The position numbers and the translations under genes were made by a program. Of a stretch of 64,000 nt of DNA, positions 24,006 through 32,834 are shown one piece after another. The stretch comes from an uncultured bacterium (lineage in GTDB: Bacteria; Planctomycetota; UBA1135; UBA2386), in the NCBI GenBank assembly GCA_937906475.1, contig CALCZA010000054.1, positions 1-64,000 of the forward strand. Reading direction: 5' to 3'. How positions within the stretch are numbered: position 1 is the first letter of the stretch; each line of letters starts with the position of its first letter. The notes beneath the pieces were generated by a model that saw only the letters and a list, made by a program, of their open reading frames with translations, searched no databases and was not told the origin of the DNA.

Positions 24006-25492
24006 TGTCTGCTTCGCTTGGTAATGAGAATAGGCGCCTCGCCGACGTGTTGTCGGGACTGCCGCGCACGCGCATTCTGGTTGTGGGGGACTTGATCCTC
24101 GACCGCTACGCTGATGGCAAGGCGCAGCGCGTTTCGCCGGAAGCCCCGGTGCTGGTCTTCGACTTCGAACGCGATCGCTACCTGCTTGGCGGTGCTTGTA
24201 ACGTTGGCGCCAACCTCAGCACGTTGGGGGCATCGGCTTCGGTGCTCGGTGTCATTGGTGATGACGAGCCGGGAGCACGGTTGCGCTCGTTGCTGACCGA
24301 TGCCGACATTGACACGCAAGCGCTCGTTGTTGACGAGTCGCGGCCGACCACTCGCAAGACTCGTTACGTCGCCAAGACTCTGCAGGTGCTGCGGGTCGAT
24401 CAGGAATCGCGAGCTCCGGTTTCGGGCGGAGCCGAGCAACGCATGCTCGATCTGCTCAACCAGCGACCGTTCCCGTGGCAGAGCGTGTTGCTCAGTGATT
24501 ACGGCAAGGGTGTCTTGACGCGCCCGGTGATTCAGGCCGCAGTTGCCGCTGCAAAGAGCGTCGGTGGCGTCACGGTGGTGGATCCGAAGGGCAACGACTA
24601 CTCGATCTACGAAGGCGTCGACTTGTTGACGCCGAACCGTTCGGAGGCCGAAGCGGCAACCGGCATTTCGATTGAGTCGACCGAGGACATGCACCGAGTC
24701 GCGCAGCGTTTGCGTGAGATCACCGGGGTCCAGACCGCGGTCATCACGCTCGGCAAGGACGGCATCTTCTTCGAAACGGGTGACGGTTCGCACCGCATCA
24801 TCCCGACCGAAGCGCGCCAGGTCTTTGATGTGACCGGCGCTGGTGACACCGTCGTGGCGGTGCTCACCTACTGTCGCGCGGCCGGCCTGCCACTCGATGA
24901 CTCGTTGAAGTTGGCCAACCACGCCGCCGGCATCACGGTGGCCAAGCACGGCACCTGGGCGCCGTCGCGCCGCGAGGTGTTGGCACGTCTCGGCGATACG
25001 TCGCCGGAGAGTATCGGCAAGGTGCTCAGTCACGAACAAGCCGTTGAGGTCGGCGCCCGTTTACGCGCCGAAGGCCGTCGCCTGGTGTTTACCAACGGTT
25101 GCTTCGACATCTTGCACGCCGGTCACTGCGACTACTTGCAGAAGTCTCGTTCGTATGGCGACGCGTTGATGGTTGCCGTGAATACCAACGAATCGGTGCA
25201 ACGCCAGGAGAAGGGCAAGGGCCGGCCGTTCAATACACTCGAAGACCGCATGGCCGTGCTGGCGGCGCTTGAAGCGGTCGACTTCGTGGTGCCGTTTGGC
25301 GACGACACGCCAAAGGCCGTCATCGAAGCGATTACCCCGCACGTGCTTGCCAAGGGCGAGGATTGGCGCGACAAGGGCGTTGTCGGCCGCGAATGGGTTG
25401 AGGGTCAAGGCGGCCAGGTCGTGCTGGTGCCGTTGGTCGCGGGCCGTTCGACGAGCAACGTCGTCAAGAAGATCCTTGCGAGCAATGAGTAG
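24005..25492 (+). CDS. hldE: Bifunctional heptose-7-phosphate kinase / heptose-1-phosphate adenylyltransferase
   Basis: A 495-residue two-domain enzyme of ADP-heptose synthesis for lipopolysaccharide core. Residues about 15-340 are a PfkB-type kinase (GGACNVGANL near the start, and DVTGAGDT with the catalytic Asp), and about 365-495 are a cytidylyltransferase-like domain (FTNGCFDILHAGHCDYL with the HxGH motif). Start ATG 24005 follows AGGAGG at good spacing and overlaps the previous stop. Other LPS heptose genes are not in the window apart from a second stand-alone adenylyltransferase at 29412. Gives good evidence for a Gram-negative type of outer membrane. Confidence 0.95.
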   Translation: MSASLGNENRRLADVLSGLPRTRILVVGDLILDRYADGKAQRVSPEAPVLVFDFERDRYLLGGACNVGANLSTLGASASVLGVIGDDEPGARLRSLLTDADIDTQALVVDESRPTTRKTRYVAKTLQVLRVDQESRAPVSGGAEQRMLDLLNQRPFPWQSVLLSDYGKGVLTRPVIQAAVAAAKSVGGVTVVDPKGNDYSIYEGVDLLTPNRSEAEAATGISIESTEDMHRVAQRLREITGVQTAVITLGKDGIFFETGDGSHRIIPTEARQVFDVTGAGDTVVAVLTYCRAAGLPLDDSLKLANHAAGITVAKHGTWAPSRREVLARLGDTSPESIGKVLSHEQAVEVGARLRAEGRRLVFTNGCFDILHAGHCDYLQKSRSYGDALMVAVNTNESVQRQEKGKGRPFNTLEDRMAVLAALEAVDFVVPFGDDTPKAVIEAITPHVLAKGEDWRDKGVVGREWVEGQGGQVVLVPLVAGRSTSNVVKKILASNE

Positions 25493-25657
25493 CGTGACTT
25501 GCCGTATCGTTGCTAGGCGCTTCGACCGTCTCAAGCTTCGCTAGCGCGAGCAACGAGAGCGAATCTCGGATCCGTTCGCGGTCGTTGTCAAATTGCTGAA
25601 CCGACTGGATCTGGTCAACCAGTCGCATGCAAACCCATCGCCCCGCATACTGCGGCC

Positions 25658-26587
25658 ATGCAGCCACCTGAACCCGCGATCCTGTCGCCTGGCACGAAGA
25701 TCGTGACCGTGGTCGACTTGCATGGCGAGCATGGCGGCGTGCGCGTCCCGCGCGGCGCGGTTGGCTCGATCCTGAAGTCGCCGAACGATGCGACCCACGC
25801 GTATCGGGTGCGCTTGGTCGAGGGCGGCGAAGTCTCGTTGCGTCGTGAGCAACTGGTCATGTTGGCCCGCTACAAAGATCGTGAACTGAATGGCGAGCCG
25901 ACGGGGTGGTCGTTGTTCGACCGGGTCATCCTCAAAGTCGTCATCGGTTCACGTGCCTATGGCCTCGAAGAGCCTGGCAGCGATACCGACCGGCGCGGCG
26001 TGTTCTTGCCGACCGCCGAGCAGCATTGGTCGCTGTATGGCGTGCCGCAGCAGATCGATGACGACCCGGCACAGGAGACCTACTGGGAATTGCAGAAGCT
26101 GTGCGTGCTCGGTCTGAAAGCCAACCCGAACGTGCTTGAGTGCCTATGGTCGCCGTTGGTGGAGCATGCCACGCCACTCGGTCATGAACTGTTGGCAATG
26201 CGCGACGCGTTCTTGTCGCAGTTGGTGTTCCAGACCTACTCCGGCTACGTCGCATCGCAGTTCCGCAAGATTGAAGCCGACGTCCGTCAGCACGGCGAGC
26301 CGAAGTGGAAGCATGTGATGCATCTGGTTCGTCTGATGCACGCCGGCATCGGTGTCTTGTCGACTGGTGAAGTGCCCGTGCATGTCGGCGCCCATCGCGA
26401 CTACTTACTAGCAGTGCGTCGGGGCCAGGTTGCTTGGCCGGAGATCGCAGCGTTGCGTCAAGAACTGCATCGCGACTTTGAAGCTGCGGCCGAGTCGACC
26501 TCGCTGCCCGAACGCCCGGATTATGAGCGTGTCGACTTGTTCTTGCGCCGGGCACGGCGCTTGGCGATGGACGAGCAGTTGCCGTGA
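25658..26587 (+). CDS. Stand-alone nucleotidyltransferase (RlaP-type, polymerase beta fold)
   Basis: A 309-residue protein. Residues about 15-70 form a small beta-rich domain (IVTVVDLHGEHGGVRVPRG, then RVRLVEGGEVSLRREQL). The nucleotidyltransferase follows, with VIGSRAYGLEEPGSDTD, the GS and DxD active-site motif of polymerase-beta-type enzymes, and a helical C-terminus. RlaP-type proteins are known near RNA-repair ligases in other bacteria; here no ligase, kinase or methyltransferase is adjacent. Whether it modifies RNA or another target is unknown. The 165 bp before it show no gene. Confidence 0.75.
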   Translation: MQPPEPAILSPGTKIVTVVDLHGEHGGVRVPRGAVGSILKSPNDATHAYRVRLVEGGEVSLRREQLVMLARYKDRELNGEPTGWSLFDRVILKVVIGSRAYGLEEPGSDTDRRGVFLPTAEQHWSLYGVPQQIDDDPAQETYWELQKLCVLGLKANPNVLECLWSPLVEHATPLGHELLAMRDAFLSQLVFQTYSGYVASQFRKIEADVRQHGEPKWKHVMHLVRLMHAGIGVLSTGEVPVHVGAHRDYLLAVRRGQVAWPEIAALRQELHRDFEAAAESTSLPERPDYERVDLFLRRARRLAMDEQLP

Positions 26588-26797
26588 GGCCGCTGGGTCA
26601 CAACCGCAGCGACAGACGGATTAGCAGTCCGGGCAACAGGGGGCAAATAGTGTGGCCGCGGATGATGCTGCCAGCGTCTGCACGCCCGCCCGAAATGGAT
26701 GGCGCAGATCGGTCGCTACCGCAGGCGATACATCGTCGTCACTGAAGACTGTCTGTTCTCAGGAGGACGATGGAGTTTGTTCGCTAGGATGGTGGCA

Positions 26798-29254
26798 ATG
26801 CGAGTAGTCCTCCTCGTTCCCTTCTTGGCTTCGGCCGTATTGTCGTCCTTCGTTGTCCGTGCCCAAGAGGTCACGCAATCCGGCGAAGAACAGCAAGATA
26901 CCTATGGCCATTCACGCCACGGCGAAACCTTCGATGAAGGTCCGCGGTCGGCTGCCTACTTGATGCCCGGTCTTGGTGACGCCGTGCACTTCCCAGTCGT
27001 TGGCCTCAGCGACGAAGCGCAAAAGTTCTTCAACCAAGGCATCACGCAGCAGCACGGCTTTTGGCACTTCGAAGCCGAACGCAGCTTCCGTCAGGTCGCC
27101 TTGCTGCATCCGGAGTGCGCGATGGCGTACTGGGGCATGGCGCGCGCCAACGATGAACACGCCGAGCGTGCCGCTGGCTTCCTTGCCAGCGCTGTGCAGC
27201 GCAGCAAGGACGCGCCGAAGCGCGAGCAAGCGTGGATCGATGCGTGGGCCGCCTACTACCAGATCGATGCCAAGCAGCGCAAAGAACTGCAGTCGGGCGA
27301 CAAAAAGCGCGTTGAGGCAGCGGTCAAGGTGGTCGTCGAGAAGAGCAAGGACCGCAAGAATGACCGGCTCAACAAGCTCGACAAGAAGTTACTGAAGGAT
27401 CTCGGCACCATCGTGTTCGATTACCCGGACGACATCGAGGCGAAGGCGTTCTTGGTGATCCAGAACTGGCTCGCGTATCGCTGGGGTGGTGGCGTGCAGA
27501 TCGTTTCGCATACTGCGGTCAACGCGCTGCTTGATCAGGTGTTCGCCAAGCAACCGCTGCACCCGGCTCATCACTACCGCATCCACCTTTGGGATCGTGA
27601 AGATGGGCGTCGCGCGCTCGACTCCGCGTCGAAGAACGGCTTCAGCGCGCCGGCGATCGCGCACCAGTGGCACATGCCGGGTCACATCTACGCCAAGCTG
27701 AATCGTCACTACGACGCGGCATGGCAGCAGGAAGCGTCAGGTCGCGCTGACCACGCGCATATGATGCGCGATGGCGTGATGCCGTTCTTGATCCATAACT
27801 ACGGCCACAACCAGGAGTGGATGGCGCGCAGCATGGCGCACTCCGGTCGCACCGACGAGGCGTTGCGCATTGCGATGAACCTCGCCGAGTTGCCGCGTCA
27901 CCCGGAATACAACCAGATCACTTCGGGTGGTTCGATCGCGGGCTATGGCCAGAAGCGTCTGGTGCAGATCTGTGAAGATCACGGCTTGTGGCAGCGCGCG
28001 ATCGATCTGGTCGACCAGGGCTTTCTTGAGAGGAGTGACGAGATCAGTAGCGAAGTGCAGCGCCTTGGTCTGCTTGGGCGCGCTTACTACCGCCTGGATC
28101 GCAAGGGCGATGCGACCCGCATCGTTGCCGAAGTGGGGCAGTTGCTCGCCAGGGCGCGCGCGCAGCGAGCGACGGCGGTCGACAAAGCCGAAGAGACGGC
28201 CTTCAGCGAGCGCAAGAAGCGCGATGATATGTTGGCGGCCGTTACCGATGCCGGCCGCAAGCCGACCAGTTCCGTGCAGTCCATTTTGAGTCTGCAGCGG
28301 GAATTGAGGGGCGAACGATTGCTTGCCGACGGCGATGCAAAGGCGGCGCTGAAGGAGATTGATGGTGTGCGCGGTATTCCGATGCCGTTGATGGCGGGGC
28401 TGCGTGTTGCGGCTGGCGAGACTAAGAAGGCCATCGAACAGCTTGAGAAGGCCAACAAGAAGAACCCTAATCGGGCCGCGACCATGGTGGCGTTGGCGAA
28501 GGCCTACCAAGCGCATGGCTCCGAGTCGGAGCCGAAGCTCCGTCAGCTTGTGCCCGACCTTGCCGAGGTCGCCGGCAGCGACTTCCTGGCGAAGGTTGGC
28601 ATCCCGCTGACCGACGACGACGAGCCGCTGTTTCCCGATGTCCGGCATGGTCCGGACTTTGGTGATCGTCCGTCGTTGCAGGACATTGGTCCGCGCTGCT
28701 GGGCTCCCGTCGCGAACCGCGGCTTCGACCTGGTCTCTGCGGCGACCGACGGCGTCATCGCCTACGGCAATAAGAAGGCCTCGATGGCCCTCAACTCCAA
28801 TGGCTCGACCATCCTCCGCGGCGGCGCTACTGGCGAACGCACCGAGACTGGTCGCGCCAAGTTGGTCGTGTTCTATCTCGGCTTCGGTTGCCTGCACTGC
28901 GTCGAGCAACTGCACCTGCTGCGCCCGGCCCATGCGCAATTCGCCGAGCTGGGCGTCGACATTGTCGCGATTGGTTCCGATACCGCGCCAAACATCCATC
29001 AAGCGAGCCTCGATCTTCCGGCCGCCGAACGCATGCCGTTCCCGATGCTGGCCGATCCGAAGCTGAAGGCGTTCAAGGCCTGGCGCTGCCACGACGACTT
29101 CGAAAACATGCCGTTGCATGGCACCTTCCTGATCGACGCAAAGGGCCGGGTTCGCTGGCAGGACATCTCCTACGAGCCTTTCACCAAGATCGATTGGCTG
29201 CTGAAGGAATCGCGTCGCCTGCTGGCTCTGCCAGTGGTGGCGGCAACCCGCTAG
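26798..29254 (+). CDS. Exported TPR protein with a C-terminal thioredoxin-like (AhpC/TSA) domain
   Basis: An 818-residue protein with signal peptide (residues 1-22). Repeats of helical pairs run through about residues 50-600 with typical TPR residues (MAYWGMARAND, ADGDAKAALKEID). The end (about 660-810) is a redoxin fold: VFYLGFGCLHCVEQL has a CxxC, and there are DIVAIGSDTAP and HGTFLIDAKGRVRW. So it looks like a periplasmic scaffold with a disulphide or peroxide-handling end. AGGA eight bases before ATG 26798 decides the start; ATG 26789 is an alternative. It is followed, after about 157 bp, by the RfaE2-like gene. Confidence 0.75.
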   Translation: MRVVLLVPFLASAVLSSFVVRAQEVTQSGEEQQDTYGHSRHGETFDEGPRSAAYLMPGLGDAVHFPVVGLSDEAQKFFNQGITQQHGFWHFEAERSFRQVALLHPECAMAYWGMARANDEHAERAAGFLASAVQRSKDAPKREQAWIDAWAAYYQIDAKQRKELQSGDKKRVEAAVKVVVEKSKDRKNDRLNKLDKKLLKDLGTIVFDYPDDIEAKAFLVIQNWLAYRWGGGVQIVSHTAVNALLDQVFAKQPLHPAHHYRIHLWDREDGRRALDSASKNGFSAPAIAHQWHMPGHIYAKLNRHYDAAWQQEASGRADHAHMMRDGVMPFLIHNYGHNQEWMARSMAHSGRTDEALRIAMNLAELPRHPEYNQITSGGSIAGYGQKRLVQICEDHGLWQRAIDLVDQGFLERSDEISSEVQRLGLLGRAYYRLDRKGDATRIVAEVGQLLARARAQRATAVDKAEETAFSERKKRDDMLAAVTDAGRKPTSSVQSILSLQRELRGERLLADGDAKAALKEIDGVRGIPMPLMAGLRVAAGETKKAIEQLEKANKKNPNRAATMVALAKAYQAHGSESEPKLRQLVPDLAEVAGSDFLAKVGIPLTDDDEPLFPDVRHGPDFGDRPSLQDIGPRCWAPVANRGFDLVSAATDGVIAYGNKKASMALNSNGSTILRGGATGERTETGRAKLVVFYLGFGCLHCVEQLHLLRPAHAQFAELGVDIVAIGSDTAPNIHQASLDLPAAERMPFPMLADPKLKAFKAWRCHDDFENMPLHGTFLIDAKGRVRWQDISYEPFTKIDWLLKESRRLLALPVVAATR

Positions 29255-29411
29255 CGCCCGACACTGCTGGGGCCGGTGCTCATGCCGCTCTTACCGGGTC
29301 CTGACGATGCCTTTGCGGGCTTCGAGACTCGGATCTCTCGTTGCCGTGGGCGTGTTGGCGTGGCATCCTTCCACCCTTCTCATTTCGCATAAGGCAACCC
29401 GGGAGGTTCGC

Positions 29412-29924
29412 TTGGTAGTTGTGCCGCGTAAGCAGCGATCGAAAGACAAGGTAATCACCGACAAGAAGAGCCTCGCGGCGATTCTGAACGGACTCCGCAC
29501 CAGTGGCAAGAATGTCGTCTTGACCAACGGTGTCTTCGATCTTCTCCATGTAGGTCATCTGCGCTGTCTTGAAGACGCGCGTTCCCGCGGGGACATGTTG
29601 GTTGTAGCCGTCAACTCGGACAAGTCGGCTGAGGCTTTGAAGGGTAAGGGCCATCCGGTCATCCCGTGCGCTGAGCGCATGGAGATGCTGTCGGGCTTGG
29701 CGTTCGTCGACTACGTGACGACGTTCGATGAAGAGACCGCCGACGAGTTGTTGCGTCAGCTGCATCCATCGATGTATGCGAAAGGCACCGACTACACGCT
29801 CAAGACGCTGCCGGAAAAGCCGGTCCTCAAGGAGCTCGAAGTCAAGGCGCTGTTCGTTGGTGGCAAGAAGGATCACTCGACGAGCAAGCTGGTCACCAAG
29901 ATCGCGAAGCTCAAGAAGAAGTAG
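29412..29924 (+). CDS. RfaE2-like nucleotidyltransferase (HldE C-domain type)
   Basis: A 170-residue protein with TNGVFDLLHVGHLRCL (HxGH motif) and SAEALKGKGHPVIP, then MYAKGTDY. It corresponds to the adenylyltransferase half of HldE and occurs in addition to the complete hldE at 24005, so it may serve another sugar or alcohol phosphate. TTG 29412 is chosen because GGGAGG lies five bases upstream; an in-frame ATG at 29307 would add 35 residues with no homology and has no ribosome-binding site. The C-terminus (KLVTKIAKLKKK) is basic. Confidence 0.8.
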   Translation: MVVVPRKQRSKDKVITDKKSLAAILNGLRTSGKNVVLTNGVFDLLHVGHLRCLEDARSRGDMLVVAVNSDKSAEALKGKGHPVIPCAERMEMLSGLAFVDYVTTFDEETADELLRQLHPSMYAKGTDYTLKTLPEKPVLKELEVKALFVGGKKDHSTSKLVTKIAKLKKK

Positions 29925-29931
29925 TGAGCGC

Positions 29932-31311
29932 ATGAACCGGCTGCACGCGACGTTCGTCTTTCTCGTGTGCAGCTCGTTCTGCTTGGCGCAGTCTGCGAAC
30001 GACATCAACGTTCGCGCCTACGAGAAGAAGCTGAAGGAAGAGCTGCTCCAAACGGGGCAGCGTCACGTCGACCTCGGTTGGGGGTTACGCAAATCTGGTT
30101 TGATCCCGCAGTGCACCTACCAATTGGTGCTGGCGGTTGAACTTTCCGAAGGCCAGCACGCTGGCGCCAAGATGGTGTTGAACACCGTGCGTACCTACAA
30201 GGACGCCTTCTGGAAGTCGAAGCGCAAGAAACCGATGCTCGGCGCGCAGAAGAGCTACGAGAAGAAGGCCGCGGGCCTGGTTAAGAAGGACATGTTGGGC
30301 CAGGTCAAGCTCGCGCGCGCCGCGAACAAGGCGAAGCTGACCGGTAAGATGACGGCGCATCTGGTCAAGGTGATGCGCTATGGGGGCAAGATCACGTTCA
30401 ACAAGAGCGGCGCCAAGATCGAAGGCTTCAAGGTCGAGGACGAACTCGCCAAGTGGTTGTCCGAGCAGACAGTTACCCTCAAGAACGGCGAACGCCGCTT
30501 CGAACCGGCGGGCAAAGGCGCGCCGCGGCTTGAAGGGCTGGAGGAAGTCGCCGACGCACATCTGATCGTTCGCACTGACCTCGATGCCGCGGCAGCCAAA
30601 GAACTGCACGCACTGGGTAGCGCCTTGTGGTCGCCGTTACAGAAACGCCTTGCCGGCGCTCCGACGCGGGCGCTGCGACTTATCGTGTTCGCCAAGAAGG
30701 TCGACTACGACGCCTACCTCAAGGCAACCGGCTACGGCGGTGTAACGAGCAAGGGACTGTGCGACTACGGCACCTTCCAGACGTTGGTCTGCGCGGAGGG
30801 TCTCGAAAGCGGCAGCTTGAACGCGCTGGTGCTGCACGAATTGTCCCACCTGTTCTTTTTCGGCAGTTCGCCAGTTGCGATGCCAGACTGGTACTCGGAG
30901 GGATTTGCCGAGTCATTTGGCGGCCAAGGCACGTTTGCGTGGAATGGCAAGGCACTAACGGTGGGCGGACTGATTCGGAGTGACCGTCTCGACGCCATCC
31001 AGAAAGATCCCATGACTCTGGCGCAGATCCTGGCGGGCAACGCCATGAATCTTCTCAGTCAAAACCATGAGAAGGCGATGCGCTTCTATGCGATGTCGTG
31101 GGCTCTCCAGCGTTTCCTGATGACTGGGGACAACCAGTTGCGGAAGCGGTTCCTCGACTGGGAAGCCAAGTGTCGCGGGGAGTTGCTCGGTAGCCAGTCG
31201 ACTTGGAATTTTGGCTCGGCTGGTTCGGCTACGAAAGCCTTCTTGGCTGAGTTCCGTAGGGACATGCCTCTAACGGAAAAGGCGTTTCAGGCGTGGCTGG
31301 CTGATCTTTAG
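29932..31311 (+). CDS. Secreted zinc metallopeptidase (HExxH type)
   Basis: A 459-residue exported protein (signal peptide about residues 1-20, ending LAQS). The catalytic motif HELSH lies at 302-306 and a downstream Glu323 in WYSEGFAES supplies the third zinc ligand, as in gluzincins of the MA clan. The N-terminal half is Lys-rich and helical, without a known domain. It starts 7 bp after the preceding nucleotidyltransferase, so they share a transcript. The substrate is unknown. Proteins of this shape are common as exported hypothetical proteases in planctomycetes. Confidence 0.8.
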   Translation: MNRLHATFVFLVCSSFCLAQSANDINVRAYEKKLKEELLQTGQRHVDLGWGLRKSGLIPQCTYQLVLAVELSEGQHAGAKMVLNTVRTYKDAFWKSKRKKPMLGAQKSYEKKAAGLVKKDMLGQVKLARAANKAKLTGKMTAHLVKVMRYGGKITFNKSGAKIEGFKVEDELAKWLSEQTVTLKNGERRFEPAGKGAPRLEGLEEVADAHLIVRTDLDAAAAKELHALGSALWSPLQKRLAGAPTRALRLIVFAKKVDYDAYLKATGYGGVTSKGLCDYGTFQTLVCAEGLESGSLNALVLHELSHLFFFGSSPVAMPDWYSEGFAESFGGQGTFAWNGKALTVGGLIRSDRLDAIQKDPMTLAQILAGNAMNLLSQNHEKAMRFYAMSWALQRFLMTGDNQLRKRFLDWEAKCRGELLGSQSTWNFGSAGSATKAFLAEFRRDMPLTEKAFQAWLADL

Positions 31312-31407
31312 AGTCTGCTTTGGTCGATCGCTGCGGGAACCGCGATCGCGAAGACTCGGCCAAGCGATGTCGAGGTGGAGCAAGCCTTAATCGTCTCAGC
31401 CTAGGCG

Positions 31408-32058
31408 CTAGGTAGGGGCGGGTTTCGCGAATGCTTGCCAGAACACGTCGGCGCCCTCGGCTCGCAGTGCCGCCGGATCGCCATAGCCAAATAGGCACGC
31501 GACCGTACGGACGCCCAAGCGTTTGCCCGAACGCACGTCTTGCAAACCATCACCGACCATCGTTGCGCCATCGCTCGAACTGCCGAGCTGCTCGAGTGCG
31601 TAGCGCAGCATCGCCGGGTCAGGTTTTTTGGTCGGCAAGGTGTCGCCGCTAACGATGATCGACGTGAACGCATCGAGTCCGAGAAACTTCACCACTGGCA
31701 CGGCGAACTGCTCGGGTTTGTTGGTGACTACCGCAATCGCATGGCCGGCTTCGCGCAGTTGCTCTAAGTGCTCGTGGGCTCCTGGAAACAGCCGCGTATG
31801 CACCGTGCACTGCGCACGGTGGTGTTCGATGTAGGTCGCGAACGCAGCCTCGATGGCTTGCGCATCTGGCTCGTGCTCGGCTAGTGCCCGTTGTAGCAAC
31901 GTTCGTGCCCCGTCGCCGATGTAGCTGCGCACCGTCGCGTCATCGACCGCGGCTAAGCCGTTCTGCTCGCGAACGTAATTGGTGCTCGCCGCCAGGTCTG
32001 GCAAGGTGTCCGCAAGGGTGCCATCGAGATCAAACAGGAATGCGGGCTTGGAAGTCAC
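31408..32058 (-). CDS. HAD-superfamily phosphatase, phosphoglycolate phosphatase-like
   Basis: A 216-residue haloacid dehalogenase enzyme with all motifs: FDLDGTLADT (nucleophile Asp), VVTNKP (motif II), KKPDP (motif III Lys), and VGDGLQDV (motif IV). It resembles Gph, which clears 2-phosphoglycolate. The likely start is GTG 32058; a longer open frame upstream crosses the divergent lipoprotein gene and has no conserved residues. Divergent from the lipoprotein gene across 27 bp. Confidence 0.85.
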   Translation of the reverse strand: MTSKPAFLFDLDGTLADTLPDLAASTNYVREQNGLAAVDDATVRSYIGDGARTLLQRALAEHEPDAQAIEAAFATYIEHHRAQCTVHTRLFPGAHEHLEQLREAGHAIAVVTNKPEQFAVPVVKFLGLDAFTSIIVSGDTLPTKKPDPAMLRYALEQLGSSSDGATMVGDGLQDVRSGKRLGVRTVACLFGYGDPAALRAEGADVFWQAFAKPAPT

Positions 32059-32085
32059 GGCTACCGATATACTCGCCGACCCCTC

Positions 32086-32580
32086 ATGAAGCTCGCACCC
32101 TTGTTGTTGCTGTTCTCGCTGTTCGCATCTTGCGGTTCCATCCGTCAGTGGCGCGAATTGCAAACTGAGCCGATGTCGATTGGCGAAGCTTACGGCGGCT
32201 TCGTCGCGATCGCGACTGCGCGCGGCGGTTGGCGTGTCGACGAAAGCGCGGCCGATCGTGGCAATGGCATTTGGGAGTCGCGTTGGCGCAAGCGCGAGAT
32301 GGAGCGTAACTTCCCGATCCGTAATCGCCTCCGGATGGAGATCCTTCTCGACGAAGGTTCGCGCGCAGAAGGGTGGTGGGTGCGCTACGTGATTGAGCAA
32401 GAGAAGGTCAAGGACCTACGCCGCCACGCGCAACCTCGCGAAGAGGATTGGTCCGCCAATGGCCAGGACCAAGAAGGCGAAGCGATTCTTGGCGAGCGCT
32501 TGCTGCGACGACTGGCGCCGAAGTCGGTGCAGATTCAGGAGCGGCGCGATCCCAAGGATCGTTGGTCCCGGAATCGCTGA
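32086..32580 (+). CDS. Predicted lipoprotein, unknown function
   Basis: A 164-residue protein: signal peptide with a Leu-rich core and lipobox FASC at residues 13-16, then a mature part rich in Arg, Glu and Trp with a repeated Trp/Arg pattern (WESRWRKREMERNF). No family is recognised. The stop codon sits in the first of two 31-bp tandem copies. Confidence 0.6.
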   Translation: MKLAPLLLLFSLFASCGSIRQWRELQTEPMSIGEAYGGFVAIATARGGWRVDESAADRGNGIWESRWRKREMERNFPIRNRLRMEILLDEGSRAEGWWVRYVIEQEKVKDLRRHAQPREEDWSANGQDQEGEAILGERLLRRLAPKSVQIQERRDPKDRWSRNR

Positions 32581-32622
32581 CGCGAATCCGCGTTGGTCCC
32601 GGAATCGCTGACGCGAATCCGC
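32561..32622 (+). repeat. 31-bp tandem duplication over the end of the lipoprotein gene
   Basis: Two identical 31-bp units beginning GTTGGTCCCGG; the first contains the last codons and the TGA of the lipoprotein gene, the second duplicates that end outside the gene. Each unit ends with a small CGCG hairpin. The lack of divergence suggests a recent duplication or an assembly artefact. Confidence 0.8.
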
Positions 32623-32834
32623 GTCTCGGAAGACCGGCTGATGAGCGGCGTGCACCGATTAGGTTGTCGGGCCTGCGGGCCAGTGAATCTTGCACGGCGA
32701 CCGCACAGATCCTCTACCGATGAGATTCTGCTGCGACCCATGGCAACGAAGCTTGCCTGCAAGTTGGCAACTGCTTGAGGCTTGTGCTTTCCTTGTCGGT
32801 CGCCAAGTGTCGATTTGAGCTTGGTATCCGCGCC

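Noticed and set aside
23612-25039. A 475-codon open frame antisense to hldE and the upstream gene
   Set aside because: It crosses two recognised genes on the other strand and contains no family motif.
25464-25667. A 67-codon - strand frame in the hldE-nucleotidyltransferase gap with a helix-like sequence
   Set aside because: It overlaps the ends of two + strand genes, has no ribosome site and is too short to support.
27737-29119. A 460-codon antisense open frame under the TPR-redoxin gene
   Set aside because: Shadow of the + strand codon bias; no motif, no ribosome site.
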